Assembly: GCF_003633775.1 (NCBI RefSeq)
Contig: NZ_RBIN01000001.1
Location: 496,001 to 560,000 of the forward strand
DNA length: 64,000 nt
Direction: 5' to 3'
Source: Kushneria sinocarnis
GTDB taxonomy: Bacteria > Pseudomonadota > Gammaproteobacteria > Pseudomonadales > Halomonadaceae
Shown here: in pieces, positions 1 through 8,964 of the stretch
Position numbering within the stretch: the stretch's first letter is position 1
Layout: each line of letters begins with the position of its first letter
Translations under genes and position numbers: made by a program
Notes under the pieces: generated by a model
What the model was told of the DNA's origin: nothing
Databases searched by the model: none
The model's input: the letters and a program-made list of their open reading frames with translations, nothing else

Positions 1-1
1 G

Positions 2-106
2 CTGCTCGGCAACCGGAATGTGCTGTCGATCGTGGTGACCACTGTCGTCAGCCTCGTGCTGGTGTCGGTGGTCTTCAACGAGCTGCTCAATATCCCCCTT
101 CCCTGA
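2..106 (+). CDS. Tripartite tricarboxylate transporter small membrane subunit, C-terminal fragment
   Basis: Only the last 34 codons are inside the window. The frame encodes a hydrophobic segment ending in NELLNIPLP and then TGA. A terminal transmembrane helix followed by a short L-x-I/V-P-L-P tail is typical of TctB-family small subunits of tripartite tricarboxylate (TTT) transporters. The large TctA subunit starts 41 bp downstream on the same strand, the usual TctB-TctA order. The rest of the gene, and presumably the periplasmic TctC binding protein, lie upstream. The call rests mainly on the neighbour. Confidence 0.7.
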   Translation: MLGNRNVLSIVVTTVVSLVLVSVVFNELLNIPLP

Positions 107-147
107 AACGGTCCATCGGTCCGGATGCTGTTCAACGAGGCGATGCC

Positions 148-1638
148 ATGCTGGAAAGTCTATTGAACGGGCTGGCTGTGGTGCTCCAGCCCATGAACCT
201 GGTAATTCTTCTGTCAGCGGTCTTTATCGGATTTGTCGGCGGGGCACTGCCCGGGCTGAGCGGGGTGATCCTGGTCGTCATTCTGCTGCCGGTGACCTAC
301 GGCATGGACTCCACCAGTGCGTTCATGCTGCTGACCGCCATCTACGCCTCGACGGTCTTCTCCGGGCTGATCACCTCGATTCTCTACCGGGCGCCCGGCA
401 CGCCCGAGGCAGTGATGACCTCGTTTGACGGCTATCCCATGACCCAGAAGGGGGAGGCCGGCAAGGCGCTGGGCATCGGCATTCTGAGCTCTGCCATCGG
501 CGGCACCGTGGGCACCGTCGCCCTGATCGTCTTTACGCCGCTGCTGGCGTCGGTGGCACTGCAGTTTTCCTCTCCGGAGTTCTTCGCCCTGGCCGTGCTG
601 GGGCTGACGGTCGTGGCCTCGCTGGGGAGCGATCTGCTGCTGGGGCTGATCGGGGCGATGATCGGGCTGTTCATCGCCACGATCGGCATTGACCCCGTGA
701 CCGCCACCAGTCGCTTCACGTTCGGCAGCCTGAATCTGGCCAGCGGCATCAATCTGATCCCGATCATCGTGGGCATGTTCGCCATCTCGGAGGTGCTGAA
801 GCGTGCCGGCGAGAACTCATCGCACAAGGCGATGAAGGAGTTCCGCATCCGCATCTTCGACGGTGCCGTGCTGAAGAAGATTCGCACGACCCTGGCGCGC
901 TCCTCGCTGCTGGGGGTGGGCGTTGGCATCCTGCCGGGCATCGGCGCCAGTACCGCCGCCATGATCAGCTACAGCGAGGCGGTACGCTGGTCCCGGCATC
1001 CCGAGTGCTTCGGCAAGGGGGAGGCCAACGGCATAGCGGCGCCGGAGGCCGCCAACAATGCGGCGGCCATGGGCGCGCTGGTGCCCCTTTTCGCGCTGGG
1101 CATCCCCGGCAGCGGCACCACCGCGATCATCCTGGGGGCCTTCGTCATGCACGGCCTGCAGCCGGGGCCGACATTCATGAGTGCCAACGGCGAGCTGATC
1201 TATGCCGTCTTCGTCGGGCTGCTGATCGTCAACCTGATGATCCTGGCCTTTGCCAAACCCTTCATCGCGGTCCTCTCGCGGCTGCTGAATGTGCCCTATG
1301 CGGCGCTCGGGCCGATCATCATCATCTGCTGCGTGGTAGGCACCTATTCGGTGCAGAACTCCATGTTCGATGTCTGGCTGATGCTGGGCTTCGGGGTGGC
1401 CGGTTATCTGCTGGAAAAGATCAACTTCCCGCTGGTGGCGATCATCCTCGGGGTGGTGCTGGGGCCGATCGCCGAAAGCGAGTTTCGGCGCTCGCTGGCG
1501 ATGTCGCAGGGGGACCCGATGCTGTTCTTTACCCGCCCGATCAGCGCCACCCTGCTGGCGGCGGCCATCGGCATCGTGACGCTGACCCTGCTGGCACCGC
1601 TGTGGAAGCGCCATCGCCGCCGGGTCGCGGCAGCCTGA
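148..1638 (+). CDS. tctA: Tripartite tricarboxylate transporter permease, TctA family
   Basis: A 496-residue, very hydrophobic protein of the usual TctA length, with about a dozen membrane segments. It forms the ion-coupled channel subunit of a TTT transporter that imports carboxylates delivered by a periplasmic TctC protein. Family hallmarks are the glycine-rich GGALPGLSG stretch near residue 35, the second copy GILPGIGAS near residue 258, and the conserved PEAANNAAAMGALVPLFALG region near residues 293-312. The start is preceded by GAGGCGATGCC. Substrate cannot be deduced: TctA subunits serve citrate, tartrate, glutarate, aromatic acids and others. The gene converges on the formamidase gene. 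Confidence 0.92.
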   Translation: MLESLLNGLAVVLQPMNLVILLSAVFIGFVGGALPGLSGVILVVILLPVTYGMDSTSAFMLLTAIYASTVFSGLITSILYRAPGTPEAVMTSFDGYPMTQKGEAGKALGIGILSSAIGGTVGTVALIVFTPLLASVALQFSSPEFFALAVLGLTVVASLGSDLLLGLIGAMIGLFIATIGIDPVTATSRFTFGSLNLASGINLIPIIVGMFAISEVLKRAGENSSHKAMKEFRIRIFDGAVLKKIRTTLARSSLLGVGVGILPGIGASTAAMISYSEAVRWSRHPECFGKGEANGIAAPEAANNAAAMGALVPLFALGIPGSGTTAIILGAFVMHGLQPGPTFMSANGELIYAVFVGLLIVNLMILAFAKPFIAVLSRLLNVPYAALGPIIIICCVVGTYSVQNSMFDVWLMLGFGVAGYLLEKINFPLVAIILGVVLGPIAESEFRRSLAMSQGDPMLFFTRPISATLLAAAIGIVTLTLLAPLWKRHRRRVAAA

Positions 1639-1679
1639 GGCTGCCGGGGGCGGTGCGGGCAGCGGCGGGCCGCTGCCCG
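1628..1679. terminator. Tandem GC-rich hairpins between convergent genes
   Basis: Two perfect stem-loops lie between tctA and the convergent formamidase gene. The first (1628-1646) pairs CGGCAGCC with GGCTGCCG and its loop is the tctA stop codon TGA itself. The second (1656-1679) has a 10-bp stem with a CGGG loop. Neither has a T-run on either side, so intrinsic termination is uncertain. They may mainly protect 3' ends or block read-through in both directions. Confidence 0.5.
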
Positions 1680-1683
1680 GGCA

Positions 1684-2685
1684 CTATCCGGCAGACCTGT
1701 CCCCGGCCGGGGGTGGCGGCGCAAAGCCGCACGGGGTGCCATCCGTGACGCTGACCCGGTCCTCCCAGGGGAGCCGGTAGCGCCCGGCGACCAGATCCTG
1801 CATGTAGGTGTAGGGGCAGTCACCGGCGCCGCCGGCCACCGCCACGTAACCGCGATGCCCCAGCTGGTAGATGTTGTTCTCGACCCCCCAGTGATGGCGG
1901 GCCTCGTCGATCAGGTCCGGGCGGATCTCGGCGGTAATGATCTCGTCCGGCTGATTGCCGCCCTCCACCAGCGGGACGCCATCGAAGTTGACGATCGAGC
2001 CTTCCCCCATCGAATTGAAGGTGCCGTCCGTGCCGGCGAGGCAGACATTGGCGGTCGCCATCAGGTTGCAGAAGGCATTGGCCTGGTTGGTGATGCGCCA
2101 GGCGTGCCGGATCGGCGCGGTATAACCGGCGGTGCGCAGCGCAACATGTGCCCCCTTGTAGGCGCATTCGCGGGCCATCTCCGGGAACATGCCGTCATGA
2201 CAGATGATCAGCGCGAGTCTGGCGCCGTTGGGGCCGTCGCAGACCGGGATGCCCAGGTCGCCGGGCGCCCAGGGCTCGACCGGTACCCACGGGTGCAGCT
2301 TCCTGTAGTGCAGCCGCAGGCCGCCCTGGTCGTCGATGATCAGGCCGGTATTGAAGGGGTTGCCCTCGGGGTTGTACTCCATGATCGAGAAGCAGCCCCA
2401 GATGGCGTGCTTGCGACAGGCCGCCCGGAACTGCTCGACCTCCGGGCCATCCACCCGACACATCAGCTCATCCCGGGTATCCATGGAGAGCCCGTGCAGG
2501 CAGTACTCCGGAAAGACCACCAGGTCCATGGCGGGGTTCTGCCGGCGGGCCTTGCCGACCAGTTCGCAGACCCGGCGGGTCTGCTGCGCCAGCTCTGCCG
2601 GGGTTGTGATGCTCGGCAGCTGCAGCTGGGTCATGCCGATCACGACACCGCTGCTCGACCGATTGAGTCCGCCCAGACCGCTCAT
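1684..2685 (-). CDS. amiF: Formamidase / aliphatic amidase of the nitrilase superfamily
   Basis: A 333-residue nitrilase-superfamily enzyme predicted to hydrolyse formamide (or a short aliphatic amide) to the acid and ammonia in the cytoplasm. The Glu-Lys-Cys triad is visible: Glu60 in FPEYCLHG, Lys129 in HYRKLHPW and Cys162 in IICHDGMFPE. The CHDGMFPE motif and length fit formamidase (AmiF) and its close relative AmiE, so substrate is not certain. The start at 2685 is preferred over upstream codons because GGGAG lies about 10 nt before it and the ATG overlaps the amidase stop (ATGA), implying translational coupling. It is the last gene of the minus-strand operon led by a GntR regulator. Confidence 0.88.
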   Translation of the reverse strand: MSGLGGLNRSSSGVVIGMTQLQLPSITTPAELAQQTRRVCELVGKARRQNPAMDLVVFPEYCLHGLSMDTRDELMCRVDGPEVEQFRAACRKHAIWGCFSIMEYNPEGNPFNTGLIIDDQGGLRLHYRKLHPWVPVEPWAPGDLGIPVCDGPNGARLALIICHDGMFPEMARECAYKGAHVALRTAGYTAPIRHAWRITNQANAFCNLMATANVCLAGTDGTFNSMGEGSIVNFDGVPLVEGGNQPDEIITAEIRPDLIDEARHHWGVENNIYQLGHRGYVAVAGGAGDCPYTYMQDLVAGRYRLPWEDRVSVTDGTPCGFAPPPPAGDRSAG

Positions 2686-4151
2686 GATGAGACTCCCTGC
2701 GGGGTTGAATCTGGTGGTGTGGCACAGAGTGCGGGCCATTGCGCGGCCCAGGGGGCGGCCTGCTCATAGGCGGCGGCCGCGGCCAGCACGCAGCTGTCAT
2801 CCAGATGCCGGCCCACCAGCTGCAGGCCGACCGGCAGGCCATCCCCGGTCCATCCGGCGGGCACCGAAGCGGCCGGCTGGCCGGTCATGTTGAAGGGGAA
2901 GGCAAGGGAGAGCCACTGGGTGGGAGAGACCATGCGCCCCTCCACCCTTTCAGGGCCCTGGGTGTGAATCGCAAACGGCGGCACCGTGAGGGTGGGGGTG
3001 ATCAGCAGATCGTAGTCCTGCATCAGACGGCGCATCCGGTTGTAGAGCGCCTGGCGCATCCGGTTGGCCGTGGTGATGTCCTCGGCCCGCCAGGGGTGTG
3101 CCAGAAAGGCGGTCAGGTGCGGGGACATCTCGTGACCGTGGCGTGCTGCCAGTGCCCGCATGCCCTCGAGATCGGTGTTGCCGGCCACCAGCCCCCAGAA
3201 GGTCTCGAAGGGGTCCTCCCAGTCGGGGGTGACGCTCTCGACGTGACAGCCCAGTGCCCGTTCGAACACGCTCGCGGCCCGGTGGACCAGCCGGCGCACC
3301 TGCGGGTCGACGGCGGCATAACCGAAATCCTCGCTGTAGGCGATCCGCTTGCCGCGGAATCCCTGACCGATGGCGCCGTGCCAGTCGATGTCATCGGGAA
3401 TCGAGAGGCGATCCCGCGCGTCGGGCCCGGCCATGACCGACAGCATCAGCGCACCATCCCGCACGCTGCGGGTCATGGGGCCGATGTGTTCCAGCGTCTC
3501 CCAGCTCGACAGGCCGGGATAGCGCTCATCCCGGCAGCCCGGATAGAGCGGCACCCGGCCCATGGACGCCTTCATGCCGAACAGGCCGCAGTGCGCCGCG
3601 GGAATGCGCACCGAGCCGCCGCCGTCGCTGCCCACCGCCAGCGGCGTCATGCCGGTCGCCACGCTCACCCCCGAGCCGGCGCTGGAGCCGCCCGGCGTGA
3701 GTTCGGGCTGCCAGGGGTTGCGGGTGGTCTCGAAGATCGGGTTGTGGCCGACGCCGCTGTAGCCGAATTCGGGCACATTGGTCTTGCCGATCATGATGGC
3801 CCCGGCGGCCTTGAGCCGTTCGACCACCACGTCATCCTCCTCGGGCACGAAGTCACGATAGGCCGGGGAACCGCCGGTGGTGCGCACGCCCCGCGTGGCC
3901 ACCAGGTCCTTGATGGCGACCGGTATGCCGGCCAGCGGCCCGGGGTCCTCGCCCTTCGCCAGCTGCTCGTCGACGCGGGTGGCCTCCGCCAGAGCCTGAT
4001 CGGCACTCAGGGTACAGAAGGCGTGCAGCCCGCCATCGAGCCGTTCGATGCGCTCGAGGGCCGCCCGGGTCATCTCCCGGGCCGACACCTGCCGACTGCG
4101 GATCAGTTCGAGTCGGGCCGTGGCGTCCAGCTGCCAGAGCTGTGTGGTCAT
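2682..4151 (-). CDS. Amidase of the amidase-signature family
   Basis: A 489-residue amidase-signature enzyme. The Ser-cisSer-Lys triad is complete: Lys81 (VAIKDL), Ser156 in the PGGSSAGS loop and nucleophile Ser180 in GSDGGGSVRIPA. Such enzymes hydrolyse C-N amide bonds with very varied substrates, so only the general reaction can be stated. It lies between an NCS1 permease and a formamidase, in an operon with allophanate hydrolase. A role in releasing ammonia from a small amide or ureide is therefore likely. The stop overlaps the formamidase start by 4 nt. Start ATG at 4151 has a purine-rich AAGGAGATGACC before it. Confidence 0.88.
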   Translation of the reverse strand: MTTQLWQLDATARLELIRSRQVSAREMTRAALERIERLDGGLHAFCTLSADQALAEATRVDEQLAKGEDPGPLAGIPVAIKDLVATRGVRTTGGSPAYRDFVPEEDDVVVERLKAAGAIMIGKTNVPEFGYSGVGHNPIFETTRNPWQPELTPGGSSAGSGVSVATGMTPLAVGSDGGGSVRIPAAHCGLFGMKASMGRVPLYPGCRDERYPGLSSWETLEHIGPMTRSVRDGALMLSVMAGPDARDRLSIPDDIDWHGAIGQGFRGKRIAYSEDFGYAAVDPQVRRLVHRAASVFERALGCHVESVTPDWEDPFETFWGLVAGNTDLEGMRALAARHGHEMSPHLTAFLAHPWRAEDITTANRMRQALYNRMRRLMQDYDLLITPTLTVPPFAIHTQGPERVEGRMVSPTQWLSLAFPFNMTGQPAASVPAGWTGDGLPVGLQLVGRHLDDSCVLAAAAAYEQAAPWAAQWPALCATPPDSTPQGVSS

Positions 4152-4184
4152 GAGGTCATCTCCTTTCCCTGCAGGGAGTGGGGG

Positions 4185-5471
4185 TCATTCCGCGCCCGGG
4201 CGGGCGCCGACGGGGCGGGTGGCCAGGGCGCCGGCAATCAGCCAGTAGGCAGCGCCGCCGGCCAGCATCGCGACCACTGCCACCGAGAGCTGGGGCAGCC
4301 AGAGATTGACCCCGGTGGCCGCCACGATGGCGATCCCCCAGCCGCCCAGCGCCGCCGGCGGGTTGGCCTCAAGCGTCAGACCGTTGCGCAGGAAGTGCGC
4401 GATCATGACCCCACCGATGCCGGGCACCACCACGCCCAGCAGGCTCAGCCACTGGATCAGCAGATCCCAGACCCCGGCGGCGGCGGCCACGGTGCCGATG
4501 GCGCCGAAGAGCACGGTCATCACCCGGAAGCGCTGGCCGGCGATCTCGCTCCAGCCGGTGGCGGCGTTGTAGAGACAGTGCATGGTGACCGAGGCACAGT
4601 TGACCACGAAGAAGGCGGCCGCCACCGGCACCAGCCAGCCCGCCTGATCGGCAACCACGGCGGCAAAGTTGCCATCGCTGGCGGTCCCGGCCGCGGTGAC
4701 GATGGCGCCCAGCGTCATGGCAACGCCGTTGGCGAGGGGGAAGGCACTGGCCGTGGCGAGCACGGCGTGGGTCGGATTGCGCGCCCAGCGCGTGAAATCG
4801 GCGGTCAGGGTGCCCGAATCGATGAACAGCGAAATGACCATGGTAATGGCGACACCGATGCTCAGGACGCTGGCACCGCTGCTGCCGGCATAGCCGACGA
4901 TGGCGCCCCACTCATGCTGCGAGAGGGTGATGGCAACGGCGGCAATGCCCATGAGCACGAAGAAGGGCACCGAGACGGCGCCCACCACGCTCAGTGCCCG
5001 CACGCCCATCATGGTCAGGGCGGTGAACAGCACCCCGGCGGCCAGACTGGAGAGGGGCGCGGACCAGCCCAGCATGTCCTGCAGCCCCTGACCGGCGAGG
5101 CCGGTCTGAACCGCGAACCAGCCCACGACCAGCGTGGAGAGAAAGCCCGACACCAGCCTGGCGGCCGATGGGCCGAAGACACCCCGCGAGAGCAGCGAGA
5201 AGGAGCGGCCGCTCCGCGCGGCAATCGCGCTCTGGATGCCGACATAGCCGAACAGGATCAGATTGCCGAGCACGATGGCGAGCATGGCCGTCGTGAAGCC
5301 CAGTGCCTGGGTCAGCTGGCTGCCCAGAAAGGCCCCGGTCACGACCAGCGGGAAGCCGATCCACACCAGGGTCACCGACAGCAGGGAGTGGCGACGGCTG
5401 TCGGGCACCGGTTCATGTTCGAACTCGTTGCCGGAGTGCTGCGGACGATCCGGAGAGGATGATGCGGTCAT
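4185..5471 (-). CDS. NCS1 nucleobase:cation symporter (CodB-like permease)
   Basis: A 428-residue integral membrane protein with about 12 hydrophobic segments, of the NCS1 (cytosine-purine permease) family. Recognisable features are an early helix with GAFLGSQLT, an aromatic/Gly-rich region around GYVGIQSAIAARSGRSF, and several unwound Gly/Ser-rich helices. NCS1 members take up cytosine, uracil, allantoin, hydantoins or thiamine precursors with Na+ or H+. The start MTASSS at 5471 is chosen over upstream Met codons because AGGAG stands 9 nt before it. Co-transcription with amide hydrolases suggests import of the nitrogenous substrate they degrade. That substrate is unknown. Confidence 0.88.
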   Translation of the reverse strand: MTASSSPDRPQHSGNEFEHEPVPDSRRHSLLSVTLVWIGFPLVVTGAFLGSQLTQALGFTTAMLAIVLGNLILFGYVGIQSAIAARSGRSFSLLSRGVFGPSAARLVSGFLSTLVVGWFAVQTGLAGQGLQDMLGWSAPLSSLAAGVLFTALTMMGVRALSVVGAVSVPFFVLMGIAAVAITLSQHEWGAIVGYAGSSGASVLSIGVAITMVISLFIDSGTLTADFTRWARNPTHAVLATASAFPLANGVAMTLGAIVTAAGTASDGNFAAVVADQAGWLVPVAAAFFVVNCASVTMHCLYNAATGWSEIAGQRFRVMTVLFGAIGTVAAAAGVWDLLIQWLSLLGVVVPGIGGVMIAHFLRNGLTLEANPPAALGGWGIAIVAATGVNLWLPQLSVAVVAMLAGGAAYWLIAGALATRPVGARPGAE

Positions 5472-5535
5472 GAGCTGCTCCTGTGTCATTGTCGTTGTCA
5501 TGGTGGTGATCGGCGGGGCGCCGGGCGCCCGGGGG

Positions 5536-6231
5536 TCAGTCGGCGTCCAGCGCACTCAGCAGCGCCGCTGAGGGGGCGGTGGCGCCGAAGATGCCGCCCT
5601 GCATGTTGATCATGGTGATGGCGGCTTCCTTGTGGCGGGTTTCGGTGGCGGCGGTGCAGTCGGTCAGCATCAGGCACTCGAAGCCGCGATCGTTGGCCTC
5701 GCGCATGGTGGTATGCACGCAGACATCGGTGGTGATGCCGGCAATGATCAGATGGGTGCGCCGGCAGGTGTGCAGCACGTGTTCCAGGTCGGTGGCGTAG
5801 AATGAGCCCTTGCCGGGCTTGTCGATGACGATCTCGCCCGGCATCGGCGCCAGCTCCGGGATGATCTCCCAGCCCGGCTCGCCGCGGGTCAGCACCCGTC
5901 CGCAGGGGCCGGGCTCGCCGATGGTGGCGCCGGTCTGCGCGCTGCGCCATCGCTTGTTGGCCGGCAGGTCGACCAGCTCCGGGCGGTGGCCTTCCCGGGT
6001 GTGAATGATCATGGCGTCGGGGTGCCGGCGCATTGCCGTCAGCACCCGGGTCAGGGGCTCCACCGGAGCCCGGGTCAGCGAGAGGTCGTAGCCCATGCGA
6101 TCGACATAGCCTCCCGGGCCGCAGAAGTCGGTCTGCATGTCGATCACGATGAGCGCCAGGCGATCCAGCGCGACTTCGCCGTCAAACGGCCAGTGGTAGG
6201 GGCGGGCATTCAGGGAAACGGTTCGGGTCAT
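5536..6231 (-). CDS. biuH: Isochorismatase-fold cysteine hydrolase, probable biuret amidohydrolase
   Basis: A 231-residue member of the isochorismatase-like hydrolase family. The triad is visible as Asp31 (VIDMQTDF), Lys138 (IDKPGKGSF) and Cys171 ([12 protein letters not shown]). In characterised biuret hydrolases (BiuH, Rhizobium) an equivalent Asp-Lys-Cys set converts biuret to allophanate and ammonia. The allophanate hydrolase gene immediately upstream is the enzyme needed to finish that route, which supports the assignment. Alternatives are N-carbamoylsarcosine, ureidoacrylate or nicotinamide hydrolases of the same fold. The start at 6231 is chosen because GGAG is properly spaced; a Met four codons upstream lacks a good site. 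Confidence 0.78.
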   Translation of the reverse strand: MTRTVSLNARPYHWPFDGEVALDRLALIVIDMQTDFCGPGGYVDRMGYDLSLTRAPVEPLTRVLTAMRRHPDAMIIHTREGHRPELVDLPANKRWRSAQTGATIGEPGPCGRVLTRGEPGWEIIPELAPMPGEIVIDKPGKGSFYATDLEHVLHTCRRTHLIIAGITTDVCVHTTMREANDRGFECLMLTDCTAATETRHKEAAITMINMQGGIFGATAPSAALLSALDAD

Positions 6232-6273
6232 GCAAGGCTCCATACAGGCAGTAGTGTCGGGCGTGACAGCGGA

Positions 6274-8091
6274 TCAGGCGGTCGTCGCCGGTCGGGTGTG
6301 CAGCCAGCGGCGCCAGCTGCCCCATTCGGTGATGTCATGCACGTCGTGCATTGCTTCCAGTGCGCCGGCCACGGTGACGAAGCCGCAGCACCACTCGCCG
6401 CTGGCAAGCTCGAGCCGGCCGAGGCCGAGCGGTGGGGCGATCTCCGCCAGCAGGCTGCCGAGTGCCACGGTGGGCAGGCGCCAGACCTCGACCTCGATGG
6501 CCGCTCCGTGCTGCTCGTCACGCACCATGGCGGGGCGCGGCGGTTCGCCGGGCAGCGCCAGCAGCCGGTAGGCGGCGCTGCTGCGGGTGACCGCCACACG
6601 CCGGGCCCGGCGCTCGGTCAGCTGATGGTTGAGGGGCATGCCGGAGAGATGGGCGCCGCAGACCACCAGATCGGTCAGGCCATCGGCGGCCGGAGGCAGG
6701 GGGGCCGCTTGTCGGCGGGGCTGGCCGGTTGCTCCCAGGGGCAGCGCCAGGTGCTGCTCCATGGCGCGGCCGAAGCCCAGCAGCTTGAGATCGGCAAAGG
6801 CAGGGCCGAACAGGGTGACCCCCTGGGGACGGCCCTCGAGCAGGCTGACCGGCACGGCGAGGGCGGCGTAGTCCAGCAGGTTCATGAAGTTGGTCCAGCG
6901 CCCCAGCTGCGTGTTCAGCTCGATTGGGGCGGCGGCCACCTCGGCCTTCGTCGGGTGGGTGGTCACGGTCGGGGCCAGCATGAGATCGACCTGGGCCAGG
7001 CCTTCATTGGCCTGCCGGCCCAGTTCCGCCAGCCGATAGCGGGCATCGAAGGCTTCCACCGCAGAGGGCTGGCTGCCCCCGGCGATGACCTGTCGCGTGA
7101 TCGGGTGCAGGGTCTCGGGGCGCTCCTCGATCAGGGCGCGAATGGCGTGATAGCGCTCGGCCACCCAGGGGCCGCCATAGAGCAGGCGGGCGGCTTCCAG
7201 CATCGGCGTACAATCGATCTCGGTGCGCGTGCCGCCCAGGGCTTCCAGGGTCCGGATAGCCGTCTGCATGGCACGGGTATGGGCGGGGTCCGTCGCCCAC
7301 TGGGACTCGGGCGGCACGCCGAAACGGAAGGCCGCCGGCGGGGCACCGTAGCGCTGGCCGGCGGCACGGAAGTCGTGTCGGCGTGACCAGGCGCAGCAGG
7401 GGTCGAAGCGGGCGGTCGTATCGAGCACGGTGTGCGCGTCATCCGCACTCAGGGCAAACAGGCTGATGGTATCCAGCGTGGCGCAGGCGGGGACCACCCC
7501 CCGGGTGCTCAGCAGCCCCAGCGAAGGCTTGAGACCGAACAGGTTGTTGAAGCCGGCGGGCACCCGGCCGGACCCGGCGGTATCGGTGCCCAGCGCAAAG
7601 CTCACCTGACCGCAGGCCACGGCCACGGCCGAGCCGCTGCTGGAGCCGCCGGGGATGAAGGCAGGATCGAAGGCATTGTCGGGGGTGCCGTGGACCGCCG
7701 GGCTGCGTTCGCCCACCAGCCCGGTGGCGAACTGATCGAGATTGGTCTTGCCGAGCGGAATGGCCCCGGCATCGATCAGCAGCTGGACCGCGAAGGCACT
7801 CTGCTCCGGCGTATGGGCGTAGGCCGGACAGCCGGCCGTGGTGGGGACACCGGCCAGATCGATGTTGTCCTTGATCGCAAAGGGAATGCCGTAGAGGGGC
7901 AGCGTCTCCGGCGAGCTTGCGCGCAGCCGCGCCAGCCAGGGTTCTATCCGTTCCCGGCTCAGACGGGTGATCCAGATGGCCGGGTCCCCGTGGGCATCGA
8001 TCCGCGACAGCAGCCGGTCGATCAGCGCATCCGGGGTCAGCGAGCCGTCCCGGTAGGCCCGCTGGAGGCCGGCAATGGTGAGATCGGTCAT
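6274..8091 (-). CDS. atzF: Allophanate hydrolase
   Basis: A 605-residue two-domain enzyme that hydrolyses allophanate (urea-1-carboxylate) to two ammonia and two CO2. The N-terminal amidase-signature domain has the triad Lys74 (FAIKDN), Ser150 (PGGSSSGS) and Ser174 (TDTAGSGRVPA). The C-terminal 170 or so residues match the small allophanate-hydrolase C domain. Length fits stand-alone AtzF. There is no urea carboxylase next to it, so the allophanate probably comes from biuret through the neighbouring cysteine hydrolase rather than from urea. The start overlaps the GntR stop as ATGA, so the regulator and this gene are translationally coupled. Confidence 0.93.
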   Translation of the reverse strand: MTDLTIAGLQRAYRDGSLTPDALIDRLLSRIDAHGDPAIWITRLSRERIEPWLARLRASSPETLPLYGIPFAIKDNIDLAGVPTTAGCPAYAHTPEQSAFAVQLLIDAGAIPLGKTNLDQFATGLVGERSPAVHGTPDNAFDPAFIPGGSSSGSAVAVACGQVSFALGTDTAGSGRVPAGFNNLFGLKPSLGLLSTRGVVPACATLDTISLFALSADDAHTVLDTTARFDPCCAWSRRHDFRAAGQRYGAPPAAFRFGVPPESQWATDPAHTRAMQTAIRTLEALGGTRTEIDCTPMLEAARLLYGGPWVAERYHAIRALIEERPETLHPITRQVIAGGSQPSAVEAFDARYRLAELGRQANEGLAQVDLMLAPTVTTHPTKAEVAAAPIELNTQLGRWTNFMNLLDYAALAVPVSLLEGRPQGVTLFGPAFADLKLLGFGRAMEQHLALPLGATGQPRRQAAPLPPAADGLTDLVVCGAHLSGMPLNHQLTERRARRVAVTRSSAAYRLLALPGEPPRPAMVRDEQHGAAIEVEVWRLPTVALGSLLAEIAPPLGLGRLELASGEWCCGFVTVAGALEAMHDVHDITEWGSWRRWLHTRPATTA

Positions 8092-8810
8092 GTGGCGTCC
8101 TCCTGGTGGGGCCGGTGCCGGGCATGGGTCTCGACGAACTCCCGGGAGACGCTGCCGACCGAGAGCACATGCCGCCGGGCGGCCTCGGCGGCTTCGCGGG
8201 CGTCACCGGCCACGATGGCCTCGACGATGGCGGCATGTTCGGCGAAGGAGCGTTCCGGCCGGTGGGAGACACGAAACTGGGTGTGGCGGAAGGGGGCCAG
8301 GCGGGTGCGGGTGGTGCGGGTCAGCTCGATCAGATAGTCGCTGCGTGAGCCGGCATACAGGCGGGAGTGGAACTCGTCGTTGAATCCGGTGTAGGCCGCC
8401 GAGTCGGGCTGCTCGGCGAGCCCGCGCGAGGCGTCGTGCAGCGTGACCAGGGCGTGGCGCTCCTCGAGGGTCATGCGTTGTGCGCACAGGCCGGCGCAGG
8501 CGGCCTCGAGCTCGGCCATCGCCTCGAACATGCTGAGCAGCTGCGACTCGGAAATGCATGCAGTGACCACGCCGCGATTGGGGCGGCGCTCCACCAGCCC
8601 CATCGCGAACAGATGGCCGAATGCTTCCCGGACGGGGGTGCGGGAGACCCCGAAGCGCTCGGCGATCGAGCGGGCGCTCAGGCGGGTGCCCGGGGGCCAG
8701 TCACCGGAGACGATCTCCTCGGAGAGCGCCGTGACCATGGCGTCCACCGTCGTTCCTTCCCGAATCAACGTGCGGGCAGGCGCCCGCGGCTCGCTGGCTG
8801 ACTGAAACAT
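8088..8810 (-). CDS. GntR-family transcriptional regulator (FadR/FCD type)
   Basis: A 240-residue regulator. An N-terminal winged HTH (about residues 15-80, with SIAERFGVSRTPVREAF) is followed by an all-helical FCD ligand domain rich in His and Arg (FNDEFH, HR..EH). It heads the minus-strand operon for allophanate hydrolase, the cysteine hydrolase, NCS1 permease, amidase and formamidase, and likely represses that operon. The Met at 8810 is chosen because the HTH begins soon after it. Upstream Met codons would add about 65 residues unlike the family. The ribosome site is modest (GGGAA). Two TGCATGCA-centred palindromes lie upstream and are candidate operators. Confidence 0.87.
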   Translation of the reverse strand: MFQSASEPRAPARTLIREGTTVDAMVTALSEEIVSGDWPPGTRLSARSIAERFGVSRTPVREAFGHLFAMGLVERRPNRGVVTACISESQLLSMFEAMAELEAACAGLCAQRMTLEERHALVTLHDASRGLAEQPDSAAYTGFNDEFHSRLYAGSRSDYLIELTRTTRTRLAPFRHTQFRVSHRPERSFAEHAAIVEAIVAGDAREAAEAARRHVLSVGSVSREFVETHARHRPHQEDAT

Positions 8811-8873
8811 GCTCGGTACGGTTCCCGCTGGGCTGGATTCATCCACCGGTTCTCGCACGGTGGCGGTCTGACA

Positions 8874-8887
8874 AACTGCATGCAGTT
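8874..8887. promoter_or_regulatory. Perfect 14-bp palindrome, candidate GntR operator
   Basis: AACTGCATGCAGTT is a perfect inverted repeat 64 bp upstream of the GntR start. It shares the TGCATGCA core with a second palindrome 93 bp further upstream. A symmetrical site in front of a GntR-led operon suggests autoregulation. Binding is inference. Confidence 0.5.
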
Positions 8888-8964
8888 CCGGTGCCAGCAG
8901 GAATAAAAGTGCTCGTAAACCAGTGTGATGGGGCGAAAGGGAAGTGTCCGGTGGCGATGCCATG

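Noticed and set aside
2739-5462. A 907-codon plus-strand frame across the amidase and NCS1 permease genes
   Set aside because: Antisense shadow of two genes with complete catalytic or membrane signatures; its own translation is Gly/His/Arg-rich with no domain.
8551-8569. A third TGCATGC-type site inside the GntR coding region
   Set aside because: Only the short core is present, without symmetrical flanks, so it is likely chance.
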